Origin: Selaginella tamariscina
Taxonomy: Eukaryota > Streptophyta > Lycopodiopsida > Selaginellales > Selaginellaceae
Direction: 5' to 3'
Assembly (NCBI GenBank): GCA_003024785.1
Contig: PUQB01000030.1
Span: 62,001 to 126,000, forward strand
Length of the DNA: 64,000 bases
Made by a program: the position numbers and the translations under genes. Positions 45,541 through 59,680 of this stretch are shown here, in pieces; positions within the stretch are counted from its first letter, which is position 1, and every line of letters begins with the position of its first letter. Under the pieces are notes generated by a model. It did no database searches and was not told the DNA's origin. It was given only the letters and a program-made list of their open reading frames with translations.

Positions 45541-45890
45541 CATATATATTTATATATATGTATATCTGTGTAGGAAAGTGTGTGTGTGTGCCAAAGATAG
45601 ACAAATCAGATAAAATTATACTGTACACAAATTATATGTATATCATGTGTATGCGTGTGTAAAACAAATAAAATCATACAGATAAATAAACAATCAATAA
45701 AATATAATATTATATATATATGTGTGTTATATATTATATAGGAGTGTGCGTGTGTGCAAGAAATAGATAAATAAATAAAATTATACAAATACTGGTACAC
45801 ATAATATATGTATGTATATATGTACATAGGTATATATATATATGTGTGTATATGTATCGTGTGTATGCGTGTGTGAAACAAATAAATTCT
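45541..45890. repeat. Microsatellite region
   Basis: TA/GT/ATAA simple sequence, inverted copy of 6,176-6,574. Confidence 0.75.
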
Positions 45891-46423
45891 TGATTAATTC
45901 TTGAATAATTCTTATTAATTCTTGATTTTATATCTTCGTTTTCTTTTAAGGGTTTAGTAAAATTTGAACCATTTAACACCAATTGTTCCTCAAGAATATT
46001 TTCTTTTGCCATTAGAATGAACCATCGTATAGTCATATAGGAAAATATATATCCCATGTACACAAAGTAAAGAAAGGCTAAAAGCAAATCAATAAGTTCA
46101 TAACATTCTATTCCTTGAACATTTAAAAACTAGTACACAATCATTTTATATTTTATATAAGAACAATGGTCCAAAGACTATATTTAACAAAAACAAAAGA
46201 TTGTTTTTGATTTTGATGAGTAACCTGTATTATCACACACACAATCACACATATCCCATAATATATACACACAGTAAGAAGAGACATTGTCAATCAAATT
46301 AACAAAAATAAACACAAATAGGGCATTGTTTTCATAGTGCATGGTACACACACCCCCATGTTGTGTTAGAATCAAGAACAATTTGATTCCATAGTGAAAG
46401 ACAGATGTGAGCATTTTACAATC
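45891..46423. other. Noncoding shared block, third copy
   Basis: Same block as 5,666-6,175 (inverted) and 38,870-39,380 (same direction). No gene. Confidence 0.65.
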
Positions 46424-46545
46424 TTGAGTATATCGCTTGAAAGCAACAAGGGGACTCTTCTTCAGCAGTGTTGTTGTAATCTTAAATTTACAAGTTTGTT
46501 CTTACGGTTGTGTGCATGCGTGTGTGAACATGAGAGACCACATGC

Positions 46546-47340
46546 TTGCAAGTGGTGGGTATATGCTCAAAATAAATGCCCGACTGAGATAATTCCTCCC
46601 TCCTTGGGGTTGGTGAGATTAATCCCGCCAATTACTTTGTTCATACACTTTTGAGAAAATATTTATCTCTTTCTTTCTCACACACACCCATTTATAATTT
46701 ACGTGCATAATAATAATTCTTTTATCTCTTTCATTCACAAGCCGGCCAGATTAATCCGGCGAGACAATTCCTCCCCTCCTTGGGGCTGGTGGGATTAATC
46801 CCGCCAACTACTTCGTTCATGCACTTTCGAGAAAATATTTATCTCTTTCCTTCTCACACACACCCATTTGTGTATTTACGTGTGTATCTGCATAATAATA
46901 TATCTTTATTTCTCTCTCACTCACAAGCCGGATTAATTCAACCAAGACAATTCTTCCCCTCCTTAGGGTTGGCGAGATTAATCCCGCCAACTACTTTATT
47001 CATGCACTTTCGAGAAAATATATATTTCTCTCTCACACACACATTTGTATATTTACGTATGTATCTACATAATAATAATTCTTTATCTCTCTCTCACACC
47101 CATATGTATATTCTACATGTGTTGCATAATAATTCTTTATCNNNNCTCTTCGTCACAAGCCATCCAAATTAAATCTGCATGAGACATTCCTTCCTTGGGG
47201 CTGGTGAGATTAATTCCCATCGAGGCAAATCAATTTCTCTTCGAGCTGGCAAGATTAATCTCGCGAAAACAATTCCTCCTCTTTCATGCCTGATGGGATT
47301 AATCCCATCAACTAATTAATTCATGCACTTTAAAGAAAAT
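46546..47340. repeat. Satellite with about 180-bp unit containing the palindrome
   Basis: Units start near 46,595, 46,770, 46,950, 47,185 and 47,265. Each carries one or two GGATTAATC motifs, CTCCTTGGGG, CATGCACTTTCGAGAAAATAT and a TCTCTC/CACACACA stretch. Confidence 0.75.
47142..47145. other. Assembly gap (4 N)
   Basis: Four undefined bases inside the satellite at 46.5-47.3 kb. The assembler could not settle the sequence here. Confidence 0.95.
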
Positions 47341-47769
47341 ATTTATTTCTCTCTTCACACACACCTATATGTATACATACTTGTGCATTTGTATATATAT
47401 AAGTTCTTTATGTCTCTCTTTGTCACATTCCCACACATGTATGTATATGTACGCATGTATCAATATATTCTAATTTTGTTATCTCTCTCACACACATGTA
47501 TTTATATGTATGTGTGTATCTGTATATTCTAATTTCTATATCTCTCACATACACACATGTATATACATATATATATGTGTGTTTGTATATTATAATTAAT
47601 TTATCACTCTCACTCCACATACACTCTTGAATGTATATTATGTTTATTTTTGTACATATGTAATTTCTTTATCTCTTTCTTGTACACATTCATATGTATA
47701 ATTACGTTTGTATTTGTATAATAATTCTTTATTTCTCTCGCTCTCAAGCCGGCGGGATTAATCCCGCCC
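47341..47769. repeat. Microsatellite-like array
   Basis: CACACA/TATATG/TCTCTC blocks ending in GGCGGGATTAATCCCGCC at about 47,752-47,769. No gene. Confidence 0.75.
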
Positions 47770-47848
47770 AGATGATTCCTCCCATTCCCTTTATTTACTT
47801 CTATAGCCTCATCATAATCTTTTGAGTGAAGGTTAGTAAACCCTGTAA

Positions 47849-47930
47849 AATTCAAAGTTACATTTATGATGGTGCTAGAACCGAATGATATGCATTTTTT
47901 GCACTATCACAAATGTGAGCTTTGAACACT
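47849..47930 (+). other. Fold-back hairpin upstream of copy 5
   Basis: Mirror of 26,641-26,725. Loop GAACCGAATGATATGCAT. Confidence 0.65.
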
Positions 47931-48163
47931 TTTATACATTGTGTATAAAGTATTTATGTGTATTTTAAAATAAAAGGGCATCAGTGGGATTTATCCCACT
48001 AACTAATTAGTTCATGCACTTAAGAGAAAATATTTATAGACCTTGTTTGTGTATTTGTATATTTACGTTTGTACGAGTGTGTGTGCATTTTTATATAATT
48101 GTATTCATAGTGTAATATTGTGCAAAAAGACAAGTTGATAAAACAAGTGATTTAGCCATTAGT

Positions 48164-49526
48164 ATGGAGTCGTCTTTAGATTCTACTTTATTCAGATATA
48201 TGCTTGACGAATTTATGTGTTTTATATTTAGATGTGGCATTGATGTGACACTAAAGACAAGAGGAAGAGATGAGATGAGCAAGGGAATTTTGGAATCAAC
48301 TTTGCCATATTTTAAAATAAATGAGAAGCGCATTGGATCCACCATGGTTGCTGTCAAATTAATTTATGTCACTCCAACATACAAGAAGGTCAACAAATAT
48401 TTGCAGGTGATAAATGATGATATACTTGTCCAATGGGTAAACTAATCAGAGATCTGTGCAAGAATCAACCTAGTTAAACCTGATAAAGAAGGATGCTATG
48501 AATCATGATAAGCCCTATAGATATTTACTATTGGAGTTGAAGACTTTATGGGGTAACAACAACACTACTTACAAAAAACCTTTTCAGATGTTTATGATGG
48601 ATCAGTGGGTATCAAAAAATCCTTCTTCAGATAGGGCACTAGAAGATTTGGTAGAGAAGCTTAGTTGTGCAAGCATGTACAGAGAAAGTATTTATAAGTT
48701 AATTTTTGCACACTTACCTAATACCTACGTCTTCAAATATTTATTTCTTGATTTTTGCTCATGTCACCGATACCTTTGTCTTTGCCAAGAAGAACAGACA
48801 TTGTTGGAGTAGATTTTACATGAACCATGTTGATTCTAGGTGTATTAATACGTTGTTCACTTGGTTGTCAAGAATGCGCCAGACAAGTTTAAACATCCAA
48901 GAAACTGACCAAGCATCTGCCTTCGTTCCAATGGGCCTGCACCTCCATCCGATACACTGATAGCTGAGAGGTACATATTTAGCAATATACGTTATCTAAA
49001 CATTATAAGCATCGTCACCTTAATTAGGGGTCCTCATAGTGATGCATGGGTTTTTAACTACTGCACTAATGGTTCTGTCTTGAAGGAGTGTTACCTTTGG
49101 GATACATGTGTGTTTGCTGTTCAAAAAGATAAGACCATGGTCAAGGACTTGAACAAGTGAATAGAGAGTTTTTTAACTAACTACCCAACAAACCCATACA
49201 AGAATATTTGGGAAATGCAACAGCTTTGAGGAGGAATTCGATTCAATATCAAAGTCTGAGGATAATCTTGAACTAGATCTGACACCGAAGTGATTTTAAG
49301 AAGTATAGAACATTCAATTACTCAACTGACCATGGAAACATTAGCAAAAGAAATGGAAGATACCATTCAACGTTGCCCCTTATTACCCATGGTCATATTG
49401 TGTTGCTATGTCAATGGCTTTTTGCTTCATCAACAAAGGCATGAAGACAGAAAAAGAAAAATCAAACATGGAGTTTTCATGATATCATTTTTTGTCCAGG
49501 GTTGGATCGTCTCTTTCAAAAGCTTA
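48164..49526 (+). pseudogene. Internally deleted ParB-HAD fusion relict (copy 5)
   Basis: Mirror of 25,047-26,407. Starts MESSLDS. The intron-1 donor is changed, giving an open read-through into exon 2. At about 48,376 exon 2 is joined to TYKKVNKYLQV, deleting the ParB domain. MDQWVSKNP and YCTNGSVLK follow, then the acidic tail fused to HAD motif I near 49,410 (one base different from copy 4). It ends at the fold-back joint at 49,526. Confidence 0.75.
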
Positions 49527-50075
49527 AAAATCTAATCTTTACGAATTACCTCTTTTGCAACACTACAATGCTTATTAAGCAAATTTAGCAACGATGTCAA
49601 GTTGTAAAACTTCATGCATAACTAAATCCCCCAAGTGCACCCATCTCTTTGAGCTTTTGAAAGAGACGGTCCAACCCTGGACAAAAAATGATATCATGCC
49701 AAAATTTACCATGATAACAAATGAAAATTCCATGTTTGATTTCTCTTTTCCTTTTCTCAGGCCTTTATCGATGAAGCAAAACGCCTTGACAGTTTGGTCC
49801 TTTTCATATTTATCTTTTGACATTATATTGTTACCAACCTCTTTATCATTTACTTGTAAATCATCGTTACAAGATTCATATATTGGAGGTGTTGGAGAAA
49901 GTGATTCAGGAACTGAAGGTAATAAAAATATTGATGCAAAAACTAAAGGAGCTAAAGATGGTGGTTCAAAAACCTCAGCAATAAACTCCTTTTGAAATTT
50001 ACCAAGACAAGTGGTTCCACACTAACGATGTTTTGAACTACATTGTTTGTACATTTCCTGCATGAACTCTGTCAT
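49527..50075 (-). pseudogene. Truncated HAD phosphatase-like gene (copy 6)
   Basis: Mirror of 24,503-25,046, ATG at 50,075. Motif I deleted as in copy 3. Confidence 0.7.
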
Positions 50076-50335
50076 TCTGACATGTGGCACAAGAAATGTT
50101 TGCCATACCCCTCTTACCTCATGCCACTACTGAAAATCCTTGTTCTCGATTGTTTTATTACATTTATAAAATGATTGTTAGCTGGCCTTATAATAATATT
50201 TTACCTTGTTAATATGTGACCCATGTTTGAACTAAAAACTTCTTTAGTTCTTGAGAATTTATTTTTGTACAAATATACACAAAATATACAAAAAATGATT
50301 TATGTTACACTCATTTATAATTATCTGTCACTCTA

Positions 50336-53306
50336 TCAATTCATTAACAATTCATCTTCGCTGTTACCTTCTGAGCCAAGTGAAAAAGGTTTTAGCCGCT
50401 TGGGAAATCGTTTGATATCTTCCATTTCTTCTGTTGATGTTTCCATACTTAGTGGAGTAATTGAATGTTTTGTGCTCCTTGAGATAACTTTCGGTGTGAT
50501 GTCTGGTTCAGGATCGTCCTCAGACTCTGATATTGAACTAGATTCCTCCTCAAAGCTATCACATTTCTGGGAGGAAACTTTCCCAGATACTCTTGTATGG
50601 GTTTGTTGGGGCAGTCATTTAAGAACCTCTATATCCACTTATTCAAGTCCTCGACCATGGTCTTATCCTTTTCAATGACAAAGACACATGTATCCCAGAG
50701 ATAACACTTCTTCAAGATGGATCCCTTAGTGCAATAGTAAAAACCCATGCATCACTATGAGGACCCTTGATTAAGTTAACGATGTTGTGTGTAGCCTAAC
50801 TTATAATGTTTGGATAACGTACATTATCGAATACATCCATCTCAGCTATTGGTGTATCGGATGGAGCTTCAGGCCGTTGGAGCAAAAACAGATGCCTAGC
50901 CAATCATTTGGAAGTTTAAAATTGTTTGTTGCATTCCTAATAACTAAGTGAATAACCGTATCAATACACATGGAATTAACATCGTTCATGTAAAATCCAG
51001 TCTAGAAATGTTTATTCTTCTTGGCGAAGATGAAAGCAAAAGTATTAGTGACATAAGTAAAAATCGAGAAATAAATACCTAAAGATAAAGGTACCAAGTA
51101 AGTGTGCAAAAATTAAATACTAAATACCTTCTCTGTACATACTTACAGGGCTAAGCTTCTCCACCAAAACTTCTAACACCCTTTCTAAAGAAGGATTTTT
51201 TGACACCTGCCGATCCATTATGAACATTTGAAACGGTTTTTTGTAGGTAATAATGTTACCCCATAAAGTCTTCGAATCTGATAGTAAATATCTGTAGGGC
51301 TTGTTATGATTCATAGCGTCCTCCTTTATTAGGTTCAACTCGGTTCTCCACTGCTGAAACTACCATAAGAAAAAGTGTCATTGCGATGTTCTCCTTTTTG
51401 GCATTGGCATGCAATAAATTCTTGCCCAGATCTTTCGATTGATTTACTCATTGACAAGCATATCATCATTTATCACTTGCAAATACTTGCTAACCTCGTA
51501 TGTTGGAGCCAAGGTCCAACCCAATTTATGATAGTGTATTCCCAATCACTCTTTGAAGTGTTTAATTGTTTTTAACTCCATTGCTTTGAAATGGAAAGAA
51601 GAGGTGGGGCTGTTGTTGTTTATATGTAATTTGTCATCAACCACCAAATTAATTAATATATCCATCTCCTTCACTATTGTTTCGTTCAAAGGCTTCAACC
51701 ATGTGAGCTTAAAGTCATTGTTTATATTCTTTGTAAGTTGAACAGACTTACCCTTGGGTGTCTTATTGACTTTCTTTGCAAACTTCTCCGAGGGCTCCTT
51801 TCCACCCATTTGCTTCTTCTTTAGTGTTTCTTTTGCAAAAGATTCCATGATTTCCACCCATTTGGCGAAGACCTTGCCCTCATGGCAAGAAATCAACATC
51901 ATCATGAAGGATGTTTTCTTTCTGCCCACCTCAGCAAAATCAACTGTTGCAATTTCTTCGGCTCTCTACACATGGATTAATTAGAAGATTATTATTTTGG
52001 TTGGATAAATCCCACTAAGAATTTTTCTTACTTGGTATTTCGCACTTTGTTCTCACTTTGCAACCGCCCAAGAGTTACTCACATGGATCACGTGTGTTTG
52101 AACTTTTTCCATATTTTGCTGTTGTAGTGGTTGGTGTCAGCAGCATCCCACTTTGCAAATAACTTATGGTACTACTCGGTTGTGAGATTTGGCTTAGTTA
52201 AAAGAGACAATCTTTTTGTCAGCTTCTCACGGGTATGTTTAAAAATTTTATTGCCATCGTTTCCTTATTATGTTCATCGAAAAGTTGTTGAGATGCCGTT
52301 ATCGTGTGTTGACCGTTAATAATGTAGTACTTTATTGGTTTTTTACCCTCAGTCTGAATCTTCATGATTTGTTTTGGTGTTGTCACCCACACTATCTCAG
52401 TGCTTTTCTTTCTTTCATAGTATGGGCATAAAACGGCATTATGTGGGACGGTGTCTGAATTGTCGTCCTTCACCTTCTCCATGAGTTCAACAACACATTG
52501 GTTGAGTGAAATTGGGGTTAACACTGCAATACTTAACCCTACAATCAAAAATCATGTCATCCAACATCATTTCCTTATGGCTTATCGCAACATGGAATGC
52601 CATTAGTGCTGCTGATAGAAAGATATAAGACTTTCTTTTGTGGTTACAATCAACATATGTAAGCCCCGATTGCAATTGTTCTAGTGTTTTTGGCACACTC
52701 TTCCAGCCTCTGAAGATTCTTAAGTAAATTGAACATGAACTTGGGACCAAGCTACCCTCTAAATCTCCCTAGTAATGTCAATGTGTTTCTTCTTTAATAA
52801 TAGTTAGGATGATTGTTTCATTTGTAAATCTTCTGTATTGTGAAGCAATATCTATTGTAAATACACCTACTTGATGGGTATTCAGATCCTCAAAGAAGAC
52901 ATCTTAATCCACAAGCCGACAAAACCACTTGAGGTTCAAGTCGTATCTAACCTCCTCCGGATCTGAGAACATTACATTGGATGAAATGAAATATATATTT
53001 TGAGCATCGTTCAATCTCGGTTTGCAACCTACCCTTGGGTGTTTGATTATTGAATCTGCTTTCATTATTTTACTTGTCCATGTAATGTGACAAAGATTAA
53101 TTTAACAACAATCATGGTTAATCCAATGCGCTTCCCATTTATTTTGAAATATGGCCGAGTCAATTCCAGAATTCCCTGCACATCTCATTTCCTCCTCTTA
53201 TCTTTAATGTCACCTTAATGTCACATCTGAATGCAAAGTTCTTCAAACACGTTCGAGTATAATAAATTTTGTTTTAATTCTTACCAAAAATTAAAGACAA
53301 CTCCAT
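50336..53306 (-). pseudogene. Diverged ParB/methyltransferase-like gene (copy 6)
   Basis: Mirror of copy 3 with ATG at 53,306. The ParB motif INGQHT lies in the open stretch 52,548-52,219. The Lys-rich linker stretch TLKKKQMGGKEPSEK is open at 51,929-51,546, and the methyltransferase-like MDRQVSKNP near 51,220. Stops and indels as in copy 3. Confidence 0.75.
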
Positions 53307-53429
53307 ATTAATGGTTGAATCACTTTGTTTGATCAAGCCGCATTTCTGCACAATATTACACTATGAATACAGTTTATAAAAATGCGCACACACTTATATT
53401 AACCCAAATATATAAATACACAATTAAAA

Positions 53430-54800
53430 TTTTACAGGGTCTATAAATATTTTTCTCTAAAGTGCTCAGACTAATTAGATGGTGGGATTAATCCTGCCAG
53501 GCCCGATTAGAAGAGTAATCGTCTCAGTAGGAGTAATATGAGATAAAAAAATATTAATAAACAAGTACATTTGCAACACCTTTTGTGTCTCAGAGAGAAG
53601 TGGGCAGGATTAATCTCGCCCACCATTCTAGGAGGTTGGGAAGGGTTTGGTGGGATTAATCCTGCCACCATTTCCTTACCTCCTAGAATGTGTTGTGAGA
53701 GAGAAATATATAGAAATTATAATATACAGATACACACATATATGTGTATATATATATACTAAGAGAAAGAGATAAAGGAATTATAATATACAGATAGACA
53801 TGTACATAAAAATATAGGTGTGTATGTGAGAAAGAGAGATAAAGAACTTATATATACTTATACACAAGTACATTCACATATAGGGTGATGGGATTAATCC
53901 TGCCACCCTTCTGCATCTCAGAAAGAAGTGAATGAGATTAATTCGTCCACCATTCTAGGAGGCTGGGAAGGGTTGGCAGGATTAATCTCATCATCACTTC
54001 CCTACTTCCTAAAATGTGTGTGTGAGAGAGATATATATAGAATTTATAATATACAGATACACACACATATATATATACATATGGTGTGAGAGAGAGAAAT
54101 AAAGGAATTATAATATATAAATACACATGTACATAAAAATACAAGTGCGTATGTGAGAAAGAAAGATAAAGAACTTATATATACTTATACACAAGTACAT
54201 TCACATATAGGGTATAGGGTGATGGGATTACTCATGTCACCCTTCTGCATCTCAAAGAGAAGTGGGCGGGAATAATCTCGCCCACCATTCTAAGAGGCTT
54301 GGAAGGGTTGGCGGGATTAATCCATTATCACTTCCCTACTTCCTAGAATGTGTATGTGAGAGAGAATATAGAAATTATAATATACAGACACACACACACA
54401 TATATATATACATATGTGTGTGAGATAGAGAAATAAATGAATTATAATATACAGATACACATATACATATAAATACAAGTGTATGTGTGTGAAAGAGAGA
54501 GATAAAGGAATTATAATATACAGATACACATGCACATATAAATACATGTGTGTTAAGAGAGATAAAGAACTTATACATACTAATACATAGGTACATTCAC
54601 ATATAGTGTGGTGGGATTAATCCGTCACCCTTCTCCATCTTAGAGAGTTGCAATAAGATTAATCCCCCACCATTCTAGGAGGTGGGGAGGGTGGTGGGAT
54701 TAATTCTGCCACCCTTCTATGTCTCAGAGAGTGATGGGCGAGATTAATCCTGCCCAAGCAGGGAAGGGGTGGCAGATTAATCCCACCACCACTTCCCTTA
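53430..54800. repeat. Higher-order satellite with decayed palindromes
   Basis: Copy of 660-2,010 with the same order of palindrome variants. Small differences in microsatellite length. Confidence 0.8.
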
Positions 54801-55481
54801 ACCATGTGTGTGTGCCATATTGAGAGATAAAGAACTTATAAAATACAAATACACGCATACATATAGATATAGTTGTGTGTGAGAGAGATGAAGAACTTAT
54901 ATATATACAAATGCACAAGTACGTATACATATAAGTGTGTGTGAGAGAGATAAAGAAATTACATATATACAAATATTCACATACATATACATTCAAGAGT
55001 GTGTGTCTAAGAGAGAGATAAAGTAATTATATATACAAATACACAGGTACATACACATACAGGTGTGTGTGTAAGAAATAAATAAATAAATTATAATATA
55101 TAAATACACACACATATGTATATGTATATACAAGTGTGTGTGTGAGAGAAATATAGTATATTATAGTGTGTGCATGTGTGTGCGAGAAATAGAAATTAAA
55201 CTATACATATATACACACACATATATATATATGTATATACAGGAGTGTGCATGTGTGTGTGAGAGATAGATAAATAAATTAAATTCTATAGATACACATA
55301 CATACATATATATGTGTGTGTGTGTGTGCATGTTTGTGCAAGAGATAGATAAATAAAATATAATATACAGATACACATATATATGTCTATGTATATACAT
55401 GTGTGTGCATGTGTGTGTGAGAGATAGATAGATAAAATATAATATATAGGTACACATATATATGTTATAATATGTTGAGTG
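54801..55481. repeat. Microsatellite-like array
   Basis: Copy of 2,011-2,690. Confidence 0.8.
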
Positions 55482-58329
55482 ATACAAAAGTGTTGACCTT
55501 ATTTTTATACAATATTACCTATTGTAACCTAAAAAAACATTGGTGTCCTTGTTACATATAACAACATATGTTATTTTAAAATCTTTATAATCTTAAATTA
55601 TCTTTACATGTAGTGCTTGTAATGGTAATACTACCAACATACTTACATCTTAATACATTAGTTAACACATGTTAATAATTATGTTTTTTCAAAAACCCTA
55701 CTTCAATTTTTACTTAATGGCCACGTGTCAATAACTAGGGGTTTTTTCATTAAAAAAAAAAAAAAACCCTAAAGAAATTAAAATGAACTCAATTAAATTC
55801 TAACATTAACACATTAGGGTTCATGATATTACTACCTCAACACTATATTTTTAATATCTCAATTCGCTTTTAAATTTTAATTTTCTTTAATTTATTTATA
55901 TTTTTTTTAAAATTGATATATATGTGAGCCCACTACATTAACCTTTATTTTTCTTAAAGTTAATATTGCTATTGGATACAAAAGGCCTCCTGCATCTTTA
56001 ATTTCATATTTTTATATTTTTCTTTTTTATTATGCTATATTTTGATTTAAATTAGATTGACCTCAAATTCTACTAGATTCAAAAGGTTGTATGTATAGTT
56101 GTGTTTAGTATGATCTTCAATAATATGTTATTAATTAATCTTGCATCTATTATAATCTATTAGTGTCATATTTGTAGTATGCACTTTTTTATGTGTCTTG
56201 TTAAGATTTTACAATTGTAAGTTACAACTTACAAGAGACTTTATACTTTTTATTTAATAAAACCTTGTAATCCTCATATTAAGAAATATTCTTAACATAT
56301 ACTATGTTCTCTAATATATAATATAAACTAACATGATATGTCCTAATTAAATTTGTAATTTTATGTTTTCATCAAATGTGCATTATAGTCTAATAATCTA
56401 CCCTAATTAAATGTGTAATGATGTGTTTAAATGGCTTAGATTTTACTAAGCCCATATAAGAAACTTTATTTCAATATCAAACTTCATTCAAAAGATACTC
56501 ATAAAAATCAATATGTTTTATGTTTAATATAACCTTACCTAATAAAAATATTAGTAAATCAAACCTTAAGTTGAGTTTAAAGTACTTTTATAAGGTTTTC
56601 AAAAGGTTTAAATTAAACATTTGTATATTCTTGAAGAATCTTTATATTCTGCAACTTTATAAATAAAATACCATAGTCAATCAAATATTAAAACAAAATC
56701 AAATTAGGTTAAACATAAGTTAAATTTTATTTACAATTATGAAAAATAGTGATTTTAAATGTAAGTTTATAAATTTTAAAGCCTTAAGATTAGTATTTTT
56801 GCTTTGAACACACTTATAGCATTTTAAATGCAAGTTTCTAAATTTTAATTTTAATATTTAAATTCAGTGGAATTAACTGTAGTTAAAAAATGTTACGGAT
56901 TAGTAATTAAACTATATTAATAATAAAATAAATTAATAATTAAACATTTCCATAGCATTTTTTTTTACTACGACCAGTTTCGCAGTTTAAATTAATAGAA
57001 AGATTTATATTTGAATATGAAAATCTCACTGTTAATTCAAACATTAAACTTAGAATATTATGTGATTTAATTATTATCCTTAACCTAGTGCCCTTAACCT
57101 AGTTGTTAAAATTAATGATGCCATGATCGCGGGTTCTTCTATGGGGCTTGACTCTACATAATAAAATGAATATTTAACCCAATTTTTATCTTTAGCATAG
57201 TGATTGTACAACAACATGCATGATGTAATAGCCTTGATAGTGTCGTATGGATTTAAGATTTAGAATGGTCATTTTACAAGGTATTCGATGACATATAAAT
57301 TGACACACAATAAACTTTAAATAATTATAATATTATAAGATCATATGATTTAACAAGAAACATGAATTAAAATTTTGGTTTAGTATAAGTCATAAACTTC
57401 ATCATTATGATATATGTTACATGGTTAATTAAAATATTATATTAAACAAATTATATTGTATACATACTTCCACTTTTATAAATAAATGTATGCAAACAAT
57501 TTCATGTTCTTACACCCTTTTCTGAATTTTTTTACTAAATGCCTTGAATGATATCTTATGGAAGCTGGTATACTATATGGACCCCTCAACCTAATTCCTC
57601 TTAAAATGTACAAGCTGCCAAAGTCTCAAGGAAATTAAAGACCTTTAAATATATTTTAGACTTAAATGTTAAATAATTTATATGTATGCATAATTCATTG
57701 GTGATTAATAAATTACAATTTTATATCATTATTTAAATATATTACATAAGATTAAACTACATACGGAAACAATTTTAAGAATGATAAAAGACTATATTAA
57801 GAATGCTATGTCACATGTCACTATTGAGAGCAATGCGCACTCACCATTAACATAAAGTTAAAGGTGGATTTTGTGTTTTTATATTTGCACTAGTACTTAC
57901 ACTTAAGCATTATTACATAACTTTATTTTATGTTATGTATGTTACCCTCCACCTAAATTATACGGAAAAAAATCCTTACCTTTAAATTTATGTATAGCCT
58001 TATGCATATCTAAAACAGCTGTTCGAGGTACTTAGTTACACGTTGACCCTTAACATTTAATGTTTAGTCTGTTGTGCATGAAAACCCTTATGACTTTTAA
58101 TAAGTAGTAATCTTTATAAATATATTTCATAAAATCTATATATAAAATCTAAGTACTAAACATTAATTAATAATATCATAAATATTATATATCTAATATA
58201 AACACATAATATAATACAAATTTATGTATTTATTAATAGAATACTTATATTAAATAGATATTATATTCTTATTATGACCCTTAAATATTCATATTGTATA
58301 AAATTTTATAAAGATAAAATTAAACTTGT
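55482..58329. other. AT-rich spacer without genes
   Basis: Mirror of 16,229-19,085. No ORF or RNA gene is supported. Confidence 0.65.
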
Positions 58330-58478
58330 TGTGAGAGCTCGTAATATAGAAATGTAACCCAAAACCCTAACTTATATACAAGAGCAAGTTGTCCAGACTA
58401 AATCCAATCCGACGACTATCAAAATTCATTATGTTAATAATAGTATGTGCATATGCAGCCATACACGTGGATCTTACA
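58330..58478 (-). repeat. 3' LTR (149 bp)
   Basis: Reverse complement of 16,079-16,228, TGTAAGATCC to CTCTCACA. The polypurine tract lies next to it at 58,481-58,493. Confidence 0.8.
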
Positions 58479-58587
58479 TCATCCCTTCCTCTCGGAAGGA
58501 CGGAAGGTGGTTAGGATTCTTTGGTAGATGGGCCTGGATCAAGAGGAACATCAGAAGAGGCATCGATGGATATGTAGGTGGCATAAC

Positions 58588-59670
58588 CTATTCCTGACCC
58601 TGTTGCACAAAACACTTCAAACATTGAACATGCACAATCTCTAGAGGATCGGGTTGAATGTGGTGCCGAACCTCATAAACTTGCGGTCCTACCTGCTGTA
58701 GCACTTGATATGGTCCTTTCCACTGAGCAAGGAGACTTTTGGCTAAACCACGTACAGTAAGCTTGGGAAAACGAACCAACACCAACTCATCCACCTTATA
58801 CTCTGCAGGTGGACGATGATGAGAGTTGTAGTGCCATTGTTGTCCCACTTGTACACATCACAAGTGTTCTGCAAACTCCGCTAGGACCAATAGAAGAATG
58901 TTAGTAAGATACCAATCCCAAGACCTAGCATTAGCAGCTCGTGGCAAGTGAGAAGGTAGACCCAACTCCGTTGGCAACACTGAGTCATGAGCATATAAGA
59001 GCTTATATGGCGAAGTACCAACAGAACTTTATATTCCAGTGACATAAGCATATAGAAGAGACGGCATATAATCATCCCAATCTGAATATTGAAAGTTCAC
59101 ATACTTTGCGATCATCCCCTTGAAAGTCCTAACGAGCCATTTTACCAAACCATATGTTTAAGGATGATAAGTATTTGTGAAGGTGTGGCGTATCCCCAAC
59201 CAAGAAGTCAAAACATGAAATGCCTTAGCCATAAACGCAGGAATATTATTCAGAGAATCCGCTTCGGACAAGAATGCTGAAACACAACCCTATTAAGGAG
59301 AAACTGGCCAACAACAGAGGCAGTCACACTAGCAAGAGCACCAACTTTACCCAACGAGTTAGGTAGTCAGAAGCAATAATGACATACTCATTGCCAACAG
59401 TCGACCACGAAAAAGGTTTCATTAAATCAAATGCCACCAACTCAAACAAACAAGAAACTGCAATTGACTCCGAAGTACACAGGGGAGTATTACGAGCTTA
59501 GTACCACACACAACTACACACATACCGAATCACATCTTCTCGCAACTCTGGTTAATAAAAATATGTGCAGCTTCTCCATCACACGATGCTATCCCATGTG
59601 CCCACCGAGAACAAGAGAGTCATGGTAAGCGTGGAGGAAGCATGGAACAAAGACCAAAAGTACCACCAAC
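58588..59670 (-). pseudogene. Gypsy integrase, full-length but broken
   Basis: Zinc-finger region near 59,530-59,660, core beginning GNEYVIIASDYLTRW near 59,390 (first Asp of the DDE triad in ASDY), then the YHP...GLVKWLVR block near 59,160 with a stop, WDDYMPSLLYAY near 59,060, and the GPY-type C-terminus ending at 58,588. It retains the core that is deleted in the left arm. Confidence 0.8.
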
Positions 59671-59680
59671 TGCAAATGAT

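Larger units (their letters stand above)
39380..46868. repeat. Right arm of inverted repeat I
   Basis: Reverse complement of 5,215-12,872. It begins in the breakpoint cassette (39,380-39,504) and passes through the HAD gene, the ParB-like gene, the hairpin, the palindrome array, microsatellites and the second cassette (46,424-46,542) before ending in satellite at 46,868. Confidence 0.85.
52795..56359. repeat. Block A, second direct copy
   Basis: Matches 1-3,602 on the same strand. It continues past 56,359 into spacer, whereas the first copy switches to gypsy sequence. Confidence 0.85.

Noticed and set aside
26808..47770. A single giant palindrome produced by a missed sequencing adapter
   Set aside because: The repeat arms are interleaved rather than nested, the centre is asymmetric, and arm-specific deletions exist. 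A more complex misassembly is still possible.
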